Assembly (NCBI GenBank): GCA_029465975.1
Contig: CM055761.1
Coordinates: 1,144,490-1,208,489, forward strand
DNA from: Dallia pectoralis
Taxonomy: Eukaryota > Chordata > Actinopteri > Esociformes > Umbridae
Direction: 5' to 3'
Length of the DNA: 64,000 bases
Each line of letters opens with the position of its first letter. Within the stretch, counting starts at the first letter, position 1. Shown here piece after piece: positions 1-10,427 of the stretch. Below the pieces are notes generated by a model, which ran no database searches, was not told the DNA's origin, and saw nothing but the letters and a program-made list of their open reading frames with translations. The translations under genes and the position numbers were made by a program.

Positions 1-515
1 GATACACACCTCACCGATACACACCTCACTCCCCAAGGAACTGACCTTTCCAGCAATATATATCCACATGTATGAAATACACCAGACAGTCTCTCTGGCA
101 CGCTGTCAGGAATATAACAGTTCTGTCAGAGCTCTGTCACTCACGTGTGACTGCAGTATGTGTACACCCACATGGCAATGTCTGTGTTTTTCACCTTTGT
201 GCTGTCTTTCTCCAAGCTACAGTTTCTCGGGACTAGAGTAGACCTCTGGACTAGAGTAGACCTCTGGACTAGAGTAGACCTCTGGACTAGAGTAGACCTC
301 TGGACTAGAGTAGACCTCTGGACTAGAGTAGACCTCTGGACTAGAACTCTGTACTAGACCTCTGTACTAGACCTCTGTACTAGACCTCTGGATTAGAGTA
401 GACCTCTGGACTAGAGTACACCTCTGGACTAGACCTCTGTACTAGAGTAGACCTCTGGACTAGACTTCTGGAGGTTTCTTTTATTTCTATACTCAGCTTG
501 TACGTATGCTTTCAG
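1..515 (+). other. mast2: MAST2 intron, 3' part
   Basis: The window opens inside a MAST2 intron. It contains an 18-bp minisatellite (listed separately) and ends at the acceptor TTTCAG before 516. No coding sequence is seen here. Confidence 0.8.
229..472 (+). repeat. 18-bp minisatellite, about 13 copies
   Basis: The unit is close to GGACTAGAGTAGACCTCT. The first six or seven copies are almost perfect. Later copies replace the unit with a shorter CTGTACTAGACCT variant. It lies about 45 bp before the MAST2 acceptor and is open in one frame only because 18 is a multiple of three. Confidence 0.95.
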
Positions 516-591
516 CCCTGGACGCTCGCCCATCTCTTTTGATCATGAGATTGTCATGATGAACCATGTCTACAAGGAGCGCTTTCCAAAG
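516..591 (+). CDS. mast2: MAST2 coding exon (pre-kinase domain start)
   Basis: Starts with the last base of a split Ser codon, then reads PGRSPISFDHEIVMMNHVYK and onward to the donor AAG|gtaccg. This is the conserved opening of the MAST pre-kinase domain (DUF1908). An alternative acceptor at 496 would add 19 nt and is less like the family. Confidence 0.92.
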
Positions 592-3500
592 GTACCGACA
601 AAAACATGAATCTGTGACTAATTCAAATATCATAACATTTAGTTTATTTAGACCATCTGTTCCTGTACGTGACACTTCCTGTTCTCACTCAGGCCACAGC
701 TCAGATGGAGGAGTGTCTGGCTGACTTCCTGTCATCCTCGGCCCCTGAGAAGGTGATGCCTCTGGCCGACGGGGTCCTCAGCTTCATCCACCACCAGGTT
801 ATAGAGCTGTCCAGAGACTGCCTGGATAAAAGTCGTGACGGCTGCATCACTTCACGCTACTTCTACGAACTGCAGGAGAACCTGGAGAAACTGCTGCAAG
901 ACGTGAGTCAACTGTGTTCACTCTGGGCGTTAAGGTGGATTATAAGGAATTAATCCGATATTTAACTTGAGTGATATTGTCCTGTGTTTATTTAGAGAAC
1001 TGAGACAGAAATGGTGTCATGTTTGTTTACCCCCCTCGTCACACATGGTTTCACTGAGGTCCAACTCACTCATCATCATTACGTGTTGGCAGGCAGTTTG
1101 TCAACGCGCGGTGATGTCATAGGATGAGGTCGTCACTCGACTGGTTCAGTCCAACAGGAACAGCTCCCTGCGTCTTCCTGGGTTGAACTCTTTTCCCCAA
1201 ACACACACACAATGTATTAGTCATTAAATCGGTCGGGGTGTCTGGATTTTAGAGCCAGGCGAGCGAGTGTAGAATCAGTGGTGTCTCAATTAGCACAGTC
1301 ACTGTGACATTATTGTTAACAGTGGTCCGGTCCAAGCCCCCAGTCGAAACAGAGGTGATGGTGGTGCCCACCTCCCCCTCCCCTGATTCTAATTTCACAG
1401 TCCAGCAAGCAACCATAGTGACGGATGACTCTTCCAGACACCAGGAAGGAGGGGTGCGCCGAGGGGGTGGGAGGGAGCCGGGTTGAGGTGGAGCCAATGG
1501 GGAGTTTTCCAGCCTGTGATTGGCTGTCTAAAGCATCCTGTGTTTGAGCTTATGCCTGTTAGAATATGGTTAGTGTGACGGAGGCAGGAAAAGACTGCAG
1601 CAAGCCCACACAGGGAGCAGACACCTGGAGAATGTCCTGCTGACCACATATGGAAACCCAACAGTGTACTATACTGAACATCGAGAGAGACGACCAGTGC
1701 AAGGATTACCTCACCTTCACGGTGACCAGGTTGGGGGGCGAAGAATGCAGCAGGTGGCGGAGATATAAACGTACCAGGGACGTGACCAGGGACGTGACCA
1801 GGGACGTGACCAGGGGCGTGACCAGGTGCCCTGTGAGCGGAGGGATCCGGAAGGCCGACGTCCCGTATTTGTTCTTTGTCGTCTCTTCCGCTTCGTCATT
1901 CTGGCTCTAGACGATGTCTAGCGTGTCTTGGCAGAGGAGGCTAGAGGAAGAGGAGGTTCTGCTACATGTTCTGGAGCTGGAGTGGAGGAGAGAGAGGAGA
2001 ACCCTCTCACGGGACTGTGATGGAAAGGTTCTTCCCTGTGAGCCTCTGCTCCTGTCACTGGTCTGCTTGCGGTTGGGGGTGATGTTTGGACTGAGGTCAG
2101 GGTCATGGCTTCTGCCGAACCGACTCGGTTTGTTACAGGTATATCTGTGACGAGAGACAGGCATGGTATTGTAAAAGCTTCTGTCTAATATTTTGTAGCA
2201 CAATTTATTTGTACCTCTCTGGCTTATGAAAAGGTCTCTGAGCTCCTGTCAGATTTTGTTACGGACACACTAGGTTACGGTGTATGATTTTTGGCAACGT
2301 GCACAGAGTCTGTCTCTGGCTTGCGGTCAGTTCATTCCGTGTGCCCGTGGTGGGCTTTTCCATTGTCTCGTCTGTCAGCCCTTTTAGACCACTACTTTAA
2401 CCCTCCAGGACATTCACCACACGCCAACACTCCATTAAAAAGCTCACAGGAGACTCGATTGTGCACCACGAACCCAGGCTTGAGAAACCTGTTCTCATGT
2501 CAAGCTCACCTAATGTCCAAGCTTGGACCCCTGTGGAGCTGCAGATGAGATGATGTGAGGTAGATAGTTAGCTGGCTGCCCGCTCCGCACTCTCTATTGG
2601 TCACAGTCTGTCTGAGGTGGTCCAATCGCTGAGGTGGTCCAATCGCTGAGGTGGTCCAATCACTGAGGTGGTCCTATCACCTGATCACATGCAGATATAC
2701 ACACAGGGACAGGCTGGTTGTTATTTGGCCGCCCTGAGGACCCACATAGAGTCTCCAGACTTTATTGATTGTTTGTCATTTGAGTACCTGTTGTGAGGTG
2801 TAAAGATGTTTATGTACTTTAAATCAGTCTGGTTCATGTCCCACTGGTGTACCACTAATCGGTTGTCTATACCACTAGAGGACCTTCTCTCCCTGAATCC
2901 CCCCCCCCCCATCTCAAGCACTTTGCAGCTTTCATCACCTTTATGAATTATGTATTGGCTTGTTGGAGCCCCTGGGGCTACCTGCCTAGTTTTCTGCCTG
3001 TCTTTTTGCCGGCCTGTCACTGGGATGTTTCTATTAGCGTTTGGCAGAGGAACACCTCGCCAGGGCTTGTTTATTAACAGCTCTGCCTCTAATTAGTCTG
3101 CTGTTTAGTTTACCTGTCTGACACACGCACACGCACACACACACACACACACGCACACACAAACGCACACACGCACACACAACTGCTCCCTCCGTTATCC
3201 CATACAGAGGATTTTCTGGGTTAGACACAAAAATGTTCCAAAGCTGTTATTCTAAAACCAAGTGTGCTTGAATTCAATAGACAGTACTGTTGCTTTTAGG
3301 TGACGTTTGCCTGTTTCTTCAGGTCGCGCTGACAGTTCGTCTAACAAGTGTCACGTCTCCTCTCTCTGTCTAGGCTCACGAACGCTCAGAAAGTGTCGAG
3401 GTCACCTTCGTGACCCAGCTGGTCAGAAAGCTGATGATCATTATCGCTCGTCCTGCTCGCCTGCTGGAATGTTTGGTAAGAGGATGAAGAGGGAGGCGAC

Positions 3501-6500
3501 TGGGAATTATTGCCTCAGACTTTCAACTCACTTCAGATCTTAATCACATTTGACTCTTCCAGAACTAGGCTCACTTTAAGCAGCAACGCATCTTTGTCTC
3601 TTGCCCTTAACCTCTTCCACCCCTTTGCTTTTTCCCCTCCTCCCGGGTGCAGGAGTTTGACCCAGAGGAGTTCTACCACCTGTTAGAGGCAGCAGAGGGT
3701 CATGCCAAAGTGGGGCAGGGCATCAAGTCTGACATCCCCCGCTACATCATCAGCCAGCTGGGGCTGACCAGGGATCCCCTGGAGGAGATGGCCCAGCTGA
3801 GCAGCTACGACAGCGGGAACCCAGAGACGCCAGAGACGGACGACTCTTTGGAGAGTCGAGGAGCCAGGGAACCTGCTGTACCTCCCCCTAAAACCAAGCC
3901 CCCCCGGGAGGAGGACTTTGAGAACATCAAGCTGATCAGCAACGGGGCCTACGGGTGAGACAGAGAGGCGTGTCCCTTAACAAGGCGGTTCAACAGAGCA
4001 TGAAGAACCCCATGGTTTTATTACTCCTCCACAATGACGTGAACAACGGGAATATTTACATTCTTGTCAACCACCATGTGATTATTGATCTTCTCCATCC
4101 TCACCCCTGTCCCTCTCTGCAGGGCTGTTTTCCTGGTGCGGCACAAGGAGACGCGTCAGCGTTTTGCCATGAAGAAGATAAACAAGCAGAACCTGATCCT
4201 GAGGAACCAGATCCAGCAGGCCTTTGTTGAGAGAGACATCCTGACGTTCGCGGAGAACCCCTTCGTGGTCTCCATGTTCTGCTCTTTCGAGACACGCAGA
4301 CACCTCTGCATGGTCATGGAGTATGTGGAAGGTAAGGTACACACACACACAGACAGACCTGTAGACACCTCTGCATGGTCATAGAGTATGTGGAAGGTAA
4401 GGTACACACACACACAGACAGACCTGTAGACACCTCTGCATGGTCATAGAGTATACATACATCGTCATCAATCAGGCTTTAGCTCCACATTTGTTGTAAC
4501 TCAGCTAACATGTGGAGTCTTCTTGATTGGAACACACACCTTTTGTTTCTGCTCCGGGTAAGTGTCTGGACATGCCCATTGACTGTTGTTTCCTCTGCCC
4601 AACACCTGTCCAGGTGGTGACTGTGCCACCCTGCTGAAGAACATCGGGGCTCTGCCGGTGGACATGGCACGCATGTACTTCGCTGAGACGGTGCTGGCGC
4701 TGGAGTACCTCCACAACTACGGCATCGTACACCGAGACCTGAAACCCGACAAGTGAGCTCCGCCCCCGTCCTGCATCTGTCTTGAAGCCTGTCATTCAAT
4801 TACTGTCAGTGGCTGTGATCATTCACCTAACCGGTGTTCATGGTTGGAAATGCTTCTGTCTGTCTCCCTTTCCATCTCCCTCTTACAGTCTGCTGATTAC
4901 TTCACTGGGCCACATCAAGCTGACAGACTTTGGCCTGTCTAAGATCGGTTTGATGAGCCTGACCACGAACCTGTATGAAGGACACATAGAGAAGGATACG
5001 AGGGAGTTTCTTGATAAACAGGTACGGAGAGACCGACCGACCAACGAACAGACGCCCTAAACCTGTCTTTAATCAGTGTCTCTCCCCTTCTAAACGTCTA
5101 AATGACAGATGGGCTCCATGTAAGCCCCGCCCTCTGTGCAAGCCCCGCCCTCTGTGTATGCCACGCCCTCTGTGTAAGCCCCACCCTCTGTGTAAGCCCC
5201 GCCCTCTGTGTAAGCCCACCCTCTGTAAGCCCTGCCCTCTGTGTAAGCCCCACCCTCTATGTAAGCCCCACCCTCTGTGTAAGCCTGCCCTCTGTCTAAG
5301 CCCCGCCCTCTGTGTGTCTTCTCAGGTGTGTGGGACCCCAGAGTACATCGCTCCAGAGGTGATCCTGAGACAGGGTTATGGGAAGCCAGTGGATTGGTGG
5401 GCCATGGGGGTTATCCTCTATGAGTTCCTGGTGGGCTGTGCTCCTTTCTTCGGAGACACTCCTGAGGAGCTGTTTGGACAGGTCATCAGTGGTGAGTTTT
5501 TAAAACACCAGCATTTCCTTGATTATTGAACATATGTGTGCAGATTACGTCTGATGAGAATCTCCATTTTCTGGGTCTGTAGATGAGATCATTTGGCCGG
5601 AGGAGGACGAGGCTCTTCCTAATGATGCCCAGGACCTCATCTCCAAGTTCCTCAGACAGAACCCCCTGGAGAGGCTGGGCACTGGCAGTGCATTTGAGGT
5701 GAAGCAGCACCGGTTCTTCTACGACCTGGACTGGAACGGTCTGCTGAGGCAGAAGGCAGAGTTCATCCCTCAGCTGGAGTCGGAGGATGACACGAGCTAC
5801 TTTGACAGTGAGTCACATTTGTGCATGATGGACATGTTACTATAGTAACTGTCTCTTTAACTTGACAGTGCCATTAGTCTCACTGTGTTCTGTCTCCGTC
5901 TAGCCCGTACAGACAGGTACCACCACTTGGACTCTGAAGATGAGGACGACACTAATGACGATGAGCACGTGGAGATTCGCCAGTTCTCCTCCTGCTCGCC
6001 CCGCTTCAGTAAAGTCTACAGCAGCATGGAGCGTCTGTCGCTCCACGAGGAGAAGAGAACGCCGCCTCCCACCAAACGCAGCCTCAGCGAGGATGGAGGG
6101 GAACGCATCATCGACAGTCTGAGCGGACTCAAGTCTAGAGACCGCTCCTGGCTGGTGGGGTCACCTGAAATGTGAGTCTCTACAGACTAGCCAGCAAATG
6201 CTAACTATGGTTATGATATAGTTTTAGTCGTGTCGTTTCACCGATTTCGTTACGTGATACGGCGTACGTGCTGTGGTGTACGTGCTGTGGTGTACGTGCT
6301 GTGGTGTACGTGCTGAGGTGTACGTGCTGTGGTGTACGTCCTGTGGTGTACGTCCTGTGGTGTACGTCCTGTGGTGTACGTGCTGTGGTGTACGTGCTGT
6401 GGTGTACGTGCTGTGGTGTACGTGCTGTGGTGTACGTGCTGTGGTGTACGTCCTGTGGTGTACGTCCTGTGGTGTACGTGCTGTGGTGTGTAATAAGTCT

Positions 6501-7748
6501 CTTCGGTCATCCACAGCCTGCGTAAGCGCCTGTCCGTGTCCGAGTCGTCACACACGGAGAGCGACTCCAGCCCTCCTCTGACGGTCCGTAGGCGCTGTTG
6601 CTCCGCCATCATTGAGATGCCTCGTTTTGCCATCTCCTCAGAGGAGGAGGGAGGGACAGCCACCAGCCGTAAGAGCCCCAGCCTACTCAGTCAGACCCCC
6701 TGTGTAATTAGGGGCCACATCAGCGAGGAGCTCCCCCTGTCCATCCCTGAGCTCCCTGTGGAGAGAGAGCTGAAACTGGACGATTCCACCTCCACACCTG
6801 GGTCCATGGCCACACCTGGGTCCACCACCACATCTGGCTCCACGGCCACACCTGGGTCCACGGCCACACCTGGGTCCACCACCAGCCAGAAGAGCAGATC
6901 CACACTTACACGTCAGTACAGTGTCCTGTACATTCAGTATTCTCTGGTACTGCATTTTCTTTGCATTCATCTTCTCCTCCCTGTCCATAGCGGGTAGTTC
7001 TGGAGATGTGCACGACCGTTCTACCGGGTCAGGATTGGACAGTTCCAGCTCTACGCCCAAGGCCATCAGTGACCTGGCCGCTAGGAGGGCCCGCCACAGG
7101 CTGCTGTCCGGAGACACGGACAAACACACCCAGTCCAGACCGCTCAACAAGGTCATCAAGTCTGCCTCGGCCACCACCCTCTCACTCATGATCCCTTCAG
7201 GTGAGGCCGTGAGGGTTCTCTGTCTTATTGTGTCTAGGACCGGTCCGTTCTCCGTGTTAAATCTCTCCTCTGCCCGTCCCGTCAGACCTCCACGGAGCCT
7301 CCCCGTTGGCCAGTCCCATGTCACCCCGCTCCCTCTCGTCCACTCCCTCGTCCAGAGACTCGTCCCCCAGCAGGGACCTGTCCCCGACCGTGGCAAACAT
7401 CAAACCCGCCATCATCATTCACAAGGCCGGCAAGAAGTACGGCTTCACTCTGCGAGCCATCCGTGTGTACATGGGAGACACAGATATCTACACCGTACAT
7501 CACATGGTCTGGGTGAGTGACATGCCCACTGACCAATGAACACACCTCGTTCAGCCCGTCTCCGCCTGGTTTAAGGTGTTGGATGACAGTGATTAGATGT
7601 TTTATCTGTCTGTCAGCACGTGGAGGACGGTGGTCCCGCCCAAGATGCCGGGCTGAGGGAAGGTGACCTCATCACTCACGTGAACGGAGAAGCTGTCCAT
7701 GGTCTGGTTCACACTGAGGTGGTGGAGCTCATTCTGAAGGTAGAGGCT

Positions 7749-7781
<33 letters not shown>

Positions 7782-10427
7782 ACACTGCCTCACACACACA
7801 AGATCTGATCAAATGTGTCGCCTCTCACCCTCAGAGCGGTGGTAAGGTGTCCATCTCGGCCACCCCTTTTGAGAACACCTCCATTAAGGTGGGCCCCGCC
7901 CGCAAGACCGGGTCCAAGTCAAAGATGGCGCGTCGCAACAAGAAGACCAAGACCAAAGAAGGAGGCCAGGAGAGGTTGGTTTCTTAGCTGAGGAATCTCA
8001 GACACTTTTTAGCACCAATGTGGTGGACAGTTAGTTGATTTAGTAGTATTCTTCTGGGTTATGTGGTTGTTCCACCAAACAGGTGTACAAACTGTACCTG
8101 TCCATCACAACACATGGTCAGAACTATTCCAATGGACAAGCCTTTCTAACGTCTTTTTAACTTTGTGTTTTCCAGCAGTAAGAAGAAAACCTCTCTGTTC
8201 AGGAAGATTACAAAGCAGGCATCTCTGCTGCATACCAGCCGAAGTCTGTCCTCTCTGAACCGCTCTCTGTCCTCTGGAGAGAGTGGACCGGGTTCCCCCA
8301 CACACAACCTGTCCCCCAGGTCACCCACAACAGGCTACCGCTCCACGCCGGACTCTGCACACTCTGGTAGGGGGCGCTGAGCCGTGCTGAACCCAGAATA
8401 AAGCGCCTTACACACAGTCTGGGAACATGGGGCTGTTGGTGAATGTCTAATCGTGTGCTTCTGTGTTTGTGCTGTTTTTCTCAGTTGGGGGAAACTCGTC
8501 CCAGAGCAGCTCTCCCAGCTCCAGTGTACCCAACTCTCCTGCCAGCTCAGGTCACATCCGTCCCAGCTCTCTCCACGGTCTCGCCCCCAAGCTTCAGCGC
8601 CAGTACCGCTCCCCACGCCGCAAGTCAGCTGGCAACATCCCCCTGTCCCCCTTAGCTCGCACCCCCTCTCCAACCCCACAGAGCACCTCCCCACAGCGTT
8701 CCCCGTCCCCCCTGCCCGGCCATTTGGGCTCTTCCTCTATGGGCCAGTCTTTCCCCGTCAAGCTCCACTCCTCCCCTCCTCTGGTCCGGCAGATCTCCAG
8801 ACCCAAGAGCGCCGAACCACCCCGCTCCCCGCTCCTCAAACGAGTGCAATCCGCCGAGAAGCTAGCCTCCTCTCTCTCGTCATCGTCGTCCTCCCCCTCT
8901 CCGTCAGGGACAGCGGGCGACAAAAAGCTTCCCGCAACGGTGACTGGACGTAAACACAGCCTGGACATCTCTCACCAGGAGTTTAAGAAGGAGATGCTTC
9001 AAAGAGACCCCAGTCTTCAGAGTCTGCAGGAGTTGGCAGGGGAGAGAGAGGGCCTGTTGCTGGGGCCCGTGGGCCGGGTGGGTCCCTTGGAGATGAGCAG
9101 CCTGAAAAAGCACTCGTCGTCCGGCAGGAAACTGGGCCGCCAAGAGGGTGATGGGGCCCCTGTGGCAGGATCTCTCGGCCTGGCCCCCGGGAAGAGCAAA
9201 CTGAAGGACAAGCTGTCGGCCATCAGGCAGGACCGTGCTGAGAGGAGGGAGTCCCTGCAGAAGCAGGATGCCATACACGAGGTGGATTCATCAGAGGACG
9301 AGACGGACGAGGGCTCGGAGGACAGTCAGGACGGGCGTGGCAAGAACACGTGCAACTTCACCCCCCCGCTGCTCCGCCCCACTTCTGTTATGGCCGCCAG
9401 TCCTCGTATGGGACCAGGGGGAACCCTCCCCTCCCTGTGTCTGGCCCCCTCTTCCACTCTGCTGCCCAGCAGAGCTGCGTTGCCCTCATCGCTCCCGGAA
9501 CACAAGCCCACTCCGAGTGCTCCTTCACTGGGAGAGAAAGAGAGCGCCCAAGTCCCTCCAGGTGACCGTCAGAAGAGAGAAGGGACGGCTTCGGAACCCG
9601 GTTCCAAGTTTTCCCAGAGTTCCCTGTCCAATGCCTTCGCCACCCCCGGCAGTGCATTTAGCTCCGTCAATAAGGACACTTTCCCGAAGCCGGCTGCCTC
9701 GTCCACACATCAGGACTGGAGGTGCACCAAGCTGCCCGAGCCCAGAGGTAGAAGCAGTCCTGGGTTATGGAGTGAGGAGAGGGACTCGGGACTGGAGGCT
9801 CCCAGATCCAGCCCCACTGGCTCCATAGAGGGCAGTGACACCGCCCAGACCCCCACCTTCTCCCCAGGCATCACCAAGGAGAAAAAGGAGGCAGACAACC
9901 GGAGACAGGCTGCAGCAGCGGCCGCGGCCTACACCGCCTCCCCCTGCCCCGTAGCCTCCCCCTGCCCCGTAGCCTCCCCCGTAGCCTCCCCGTCCCTGCT
10001 GTCTGCGTCAGAGAGTGGGGTGGACAAGATGGTGTCCCAGTTAGCCACAGTGGCTAAGAGCGTCCTGGGGCCTGTTAAACTCACCATCCCTGGGGCCAAA
10101 GAGGCTTTTGACAGGGCCAAGGACCAGAACCAGAGGTCCTTAGACCCAACTCACACCAAGGCCACACCCTTGTTCCCCTTTAGACACCCTGCCCCTCTGC
10201 CCCCACCACGCCTCTCTTCCCATCCTCTTTACAGACAGCCCTCCTCCAAAAGTGAGCCTGCCCCCCCGCCCCCTCCTCACAGGAGAGCCTTCCCACCTAC
10301 AGACTCTACCCCGGAGCCCCAGGACCCCCTGGAGAGCCCGGTGGTGACGTTACAAGGCAGCAGGGAGACCCCACAGAGTCTCAGACCCGCCTCCACCCCA
10401 CAGGACAAAACCAACAGCAAGACGTAG
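516..10427 (+). CDS. mast2: MAST2 microtubule-associated serine/threonine kinase, C-terminal 17 exons (5' partial)
   Basis: Joined coding exons: 516-591, 693-902, 3374-3475, 3653-3954, 4123-4331, 4614-4752, 4889-5021, 5326-5491, 5583-5807, 5904-6171, 6517-6911, 6991-7200, 7286-7512, 7617-7739, 7835-7974, 8176-8366, 8485-10427. Every junction is GT-AG and all phases agree, giving 1685 complete codons and a TAG stop. Numbering residues from 517: pre-kinase MAST domain about 1-215; kinase about 218-490 with Gly-loop near 222-230, ATP-binding Lys247, HRD Asp341, DFG Asp359 and APE at 399-401; AGC-type C-tail to about 525; PDZ about 852-940; then a Ser/Pro-rich tail. From family knowledge, MAST kinases associate with microtubules and the MAST2 PDZ binds the PTEN C-terminus. 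MAST2 is chosen over MAST1/3/4 because the conserved stretches of the tail (for example SSLHGLAPKLQRQYRSPRRK) follow human MAST2 and because PIK3R3 is the neighbour. N-terminal exons lie outside the window. Confidence 0.96.
693..902 (+). CDS. mast2: MAST2 coding exon (pre-kinase helical domain)
   Basis: Seventy codons in phase 0, from ATAQMEECLADFL to ENLEKLLQD, between acceptor CTCACTCAG and donor GAC|gtgagt. It belongs to the MAST-specific helical domain in front of the kinase. Confidence 0.96.
1774..1827 (+). repeat. 12-bp tandem repeat, about 4 copies
   Basis: Unit GACGTGACCAGG, in the MAST2 intron. Each copy carries ACGTGAC, a CRE/E-box-like core, but no function can be shown. Confidence 0.85.
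2612..2680 (+). repeat. 17-bp tandem repeat, 4 copies
   Basis: Unit CTGAGGTGGTCCAATCG, with substitutions in the last two copies. Intronic. Confidence 0.85.
3374..3475 (+). CDS. mast2: MAST2 coding exon (pre-kinase domain)
   Basis: Thirty-four codons in phase 0 from AHERSESVEVTFVTQLVRKL to RLLECL, between TGTCTAG and TTG|gtaaga. Almost the same as the mammalian exon. Confidence 0.96.
3653..3954 (+). CDS. mast2: MAST2 coding exon (end of pre-kinase domain, kinase glycine loop)
   Basis: 100 codons plus 2 nt. It includes EFDPEEFYHLLEAAEGHAK and LGLTRDPLEEMAQLSS, an acidic/proline linker, and then EEDFENIKLISNGAYG, which begins the kinase glycine-rich loop. Donor GG|gtgaga. Confidence 0.97.
4123..4331 (+). 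CDS. mast2: MAST2 coding exon (kinase N-lobe)
   Basis: Encodes AVFLVRHKETRQRFAMKKIN, with the ATP-binding lysine codon at 4172-4174, then the alpha-C helix and the hinge MVMEYVEG. The last 31 bp and the donor gtaagg are duplicated in tandem just downstream (4301-4455). Confidence 0.97.
4301..4455 (+). repeat. 65-bp tandem duplication spanning a MAST2 exon end and its splice donor
   Basis: Copies start at 4301, 4366 and 4431 (CACCTCTGCATGGTCAT...). Copy 1 contains the real exon end (4331) and donor. Copy 2 repeats both exactly except TGGAG to TAGAG upstream. Copy 3 breaks down at 4455. The decoy donor gtaagg is at 4397. Confidence 0.97.
4614..4752 (+). CDS. mast2: MAST2 coding exon (catalytic loop)
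   Basis: Runs from GGDCATLLKNIGALPVDMA to HRDLKPDN; the catalytic Asp is 4736-4738. Acceptor CTGTCCAG, donor AA|gtgagc inside the Asn codon. Confidence 0.97.
4889..5021 (+). CDS. mast2: MAST2 coding exon (DFG and activation segment)
   Basis: Encodes LLITSLGHIKLTDFGLSKIG, with DFG at 4926-4934, followed by the activation segment to EFLDKQ|gtacgg. Confidence 0.97.
5119..5320 (+). repeat. 18-bp minisatellite running into a MAST2 3' splice site
   Basis: About 11 copies of CCCCGCCCTCTGTGTAAG, filling most of the 304-bp intron and ending 5 bp before the exon at 5326. The C/T-rich last copy (GCCCTCTGTGTGTCTTCTCAG region) serves as the polypyrimidine tract. Confidence 0.95.
5326..5491 (+). CDS. mast2: MAST2 coding exon (P+1 loop, APE motif)
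   Basis: Starts VCGTPEYIAPEVILRQGYGK, APE at 5350-5358, then the C-lobe through DTPEELFGQVIS. Ends in a split Asp codon, G|gtgagt. Confidence 0.97.
5583..5807 (+). CDS. mast2: MAST2 coding exon (kinase C-lobe and AGC tail)
   Basis: Encodes the C-lobe end (NPLERLGTGSAFEVKQH) and the AGC-type C-terminal extension EFIPQLESEDDTSYFD. Seventy-four whole codons plus split codons at both ends. Confidence 0.97.
5904..6171 (+). CDS. mast2: MAST2 coding exon (post-kinase linker)
   Basis: Encodes RYHHLDSEDEDD, FSSCSPRFSKVYSSMERLSL and PPPTKRSLSE, which match the MAST2 linker after the kinase. Donor AT|gtgagt. Confidence 0.96.
6263..6489 (+). repeat. 14-bp minisatellite in a short MAST2 intron, about 16 copies
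   Basis: Unit GTGGTGTACGTGCT, with CCT and GAG variants. It takes up about two thirds of the 345-bp intron and stops 27 bp before the acceptor at 6516. Confidence 0.96.
6517..6911 (+). CDS. mast2: MAST2 coding exon (Ser-rich linker with a translated minisatellite)
   Basis: Encodes LRKRLSVSESSHTESDSS and TVRRRCCS, conserved in MAST2, then a divergent Ser/Thr/Pro stretch. Codons 6794-6883 are a five-copy 18-bp repeat. Donor C|gtcagt is weak, but the phase is required by the next exon. Confidence 0.93.
6794..6883 (+). repeat. mast2: In-frame coding minisatellite, 5 x 18 bp
   Basis: Unit ACACCTGGGTCCAC(G/C)(G/A)CC encodes TPGST(A/T), with one SMA and one TSGST variant. It lies in the disordered linker between the kinase and PDZ. 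The length is a multiple of three, so copy changes would keep the frame. Confidence 0.95.
6991..7200 (+). CDS. mast2: MAST2 coding exon (linker)
   Basis: Encodes GSSGDVHDRSTG and the conserved KAISDLAARRARHRLLSGD and NKVIKSASATTLSLMIPS segments. Acceptor GTCCATAG, donor G|gtgagg. Confidence 0.95.
7286..7512 (+). CDS. mast2: MAST2 coding exon (PDZ first half)
   Basis: Reads SPLASPMSPRSLSS, then the PDZ start PAIIIHKAGKKYGFTLRAIR with carboxylate-binding loop KYGFTL, ending TVHHMVW|gtgagt. Confidence 0.97.
7617..7739 (+). CDS. mast2: MAST2 coding exon (PDZ middle)
   Basis: Forty-one codons in phase 0: HVEDGGPAQDAGLREGDLI to VHTEVVELILK, the PDZ core containing the GD-I-VNG pattern. Confidence 0.97.
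7750..7800 (+). repeat. CA microsatellite just after a MAST2 donor
   Basis: (CA)n with a TACA break, 10 bp downstream of the exon end at 7739. Confidence 0.9.
7835..7974 (+). CDS. mast2: MAST2 coding exon (PDZ end, basic stretch)
   Basis: SGGKVSISATPFENTSIKVG completes the PDZ; a Lys/Arg-rich stretch (MARRNKKTKTK) follows. Donor AG|gttggt is non-optimal but the phase fits the next exon. Confidence 0.94.
8176..8366 (+). CDS. mast2: MAST2 coding exon (post-PDZ)
   Basis: Encodes SLFRKITKQASLLHTSRSLS and SLNRSLSSGESGPGSPTHN, highly conserved MAST sequence. Donor G|gtaggg. Confidence 0.96.
8485..10427 (+). CDS. mast2: MAST2 terminal coding exon (Ser/Pro-rich tail and stop)
   Basis: 646 codons then TAG at 10425-10427. 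The first third is conserved (GGNSSQSSSPSSSVP, RPKSAEPPRSPLLKRVQSAE). The DRAERRESLQKQDAIHEVDS block matches the mammalian tail. The rest is divergent, with an Ala run near 9910-9930 and SPCPVA repeats near 9940-9990. No C-terminal domain is recognised. Confidence 0.96.

Larger units (their letters stand above)
903..3373 (+). other. mast2: MAST2 intron, 2.5 kb
   Basis: Phase-0 intron between the LLQD and AHERSE exons. It contains a 12-bp minisatellite near 1774-1827, a 17-bp four-copy repeat near 2612-2680 and a CA tract at 3121-3181. Short open frames here show no family motif and no splice pair that would fit, and human MAST2 needs no exon here. Confidence 0.85.

Noticed and set aside
497..515. 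Alternative MAST2 acceptor at 496
   Set aside because: It would keep the frame only if the preceding exon differed in phase, and it adds residues (CTYAF) not seen in the family; the 515 acceptor gives the conserved SPGRSP.
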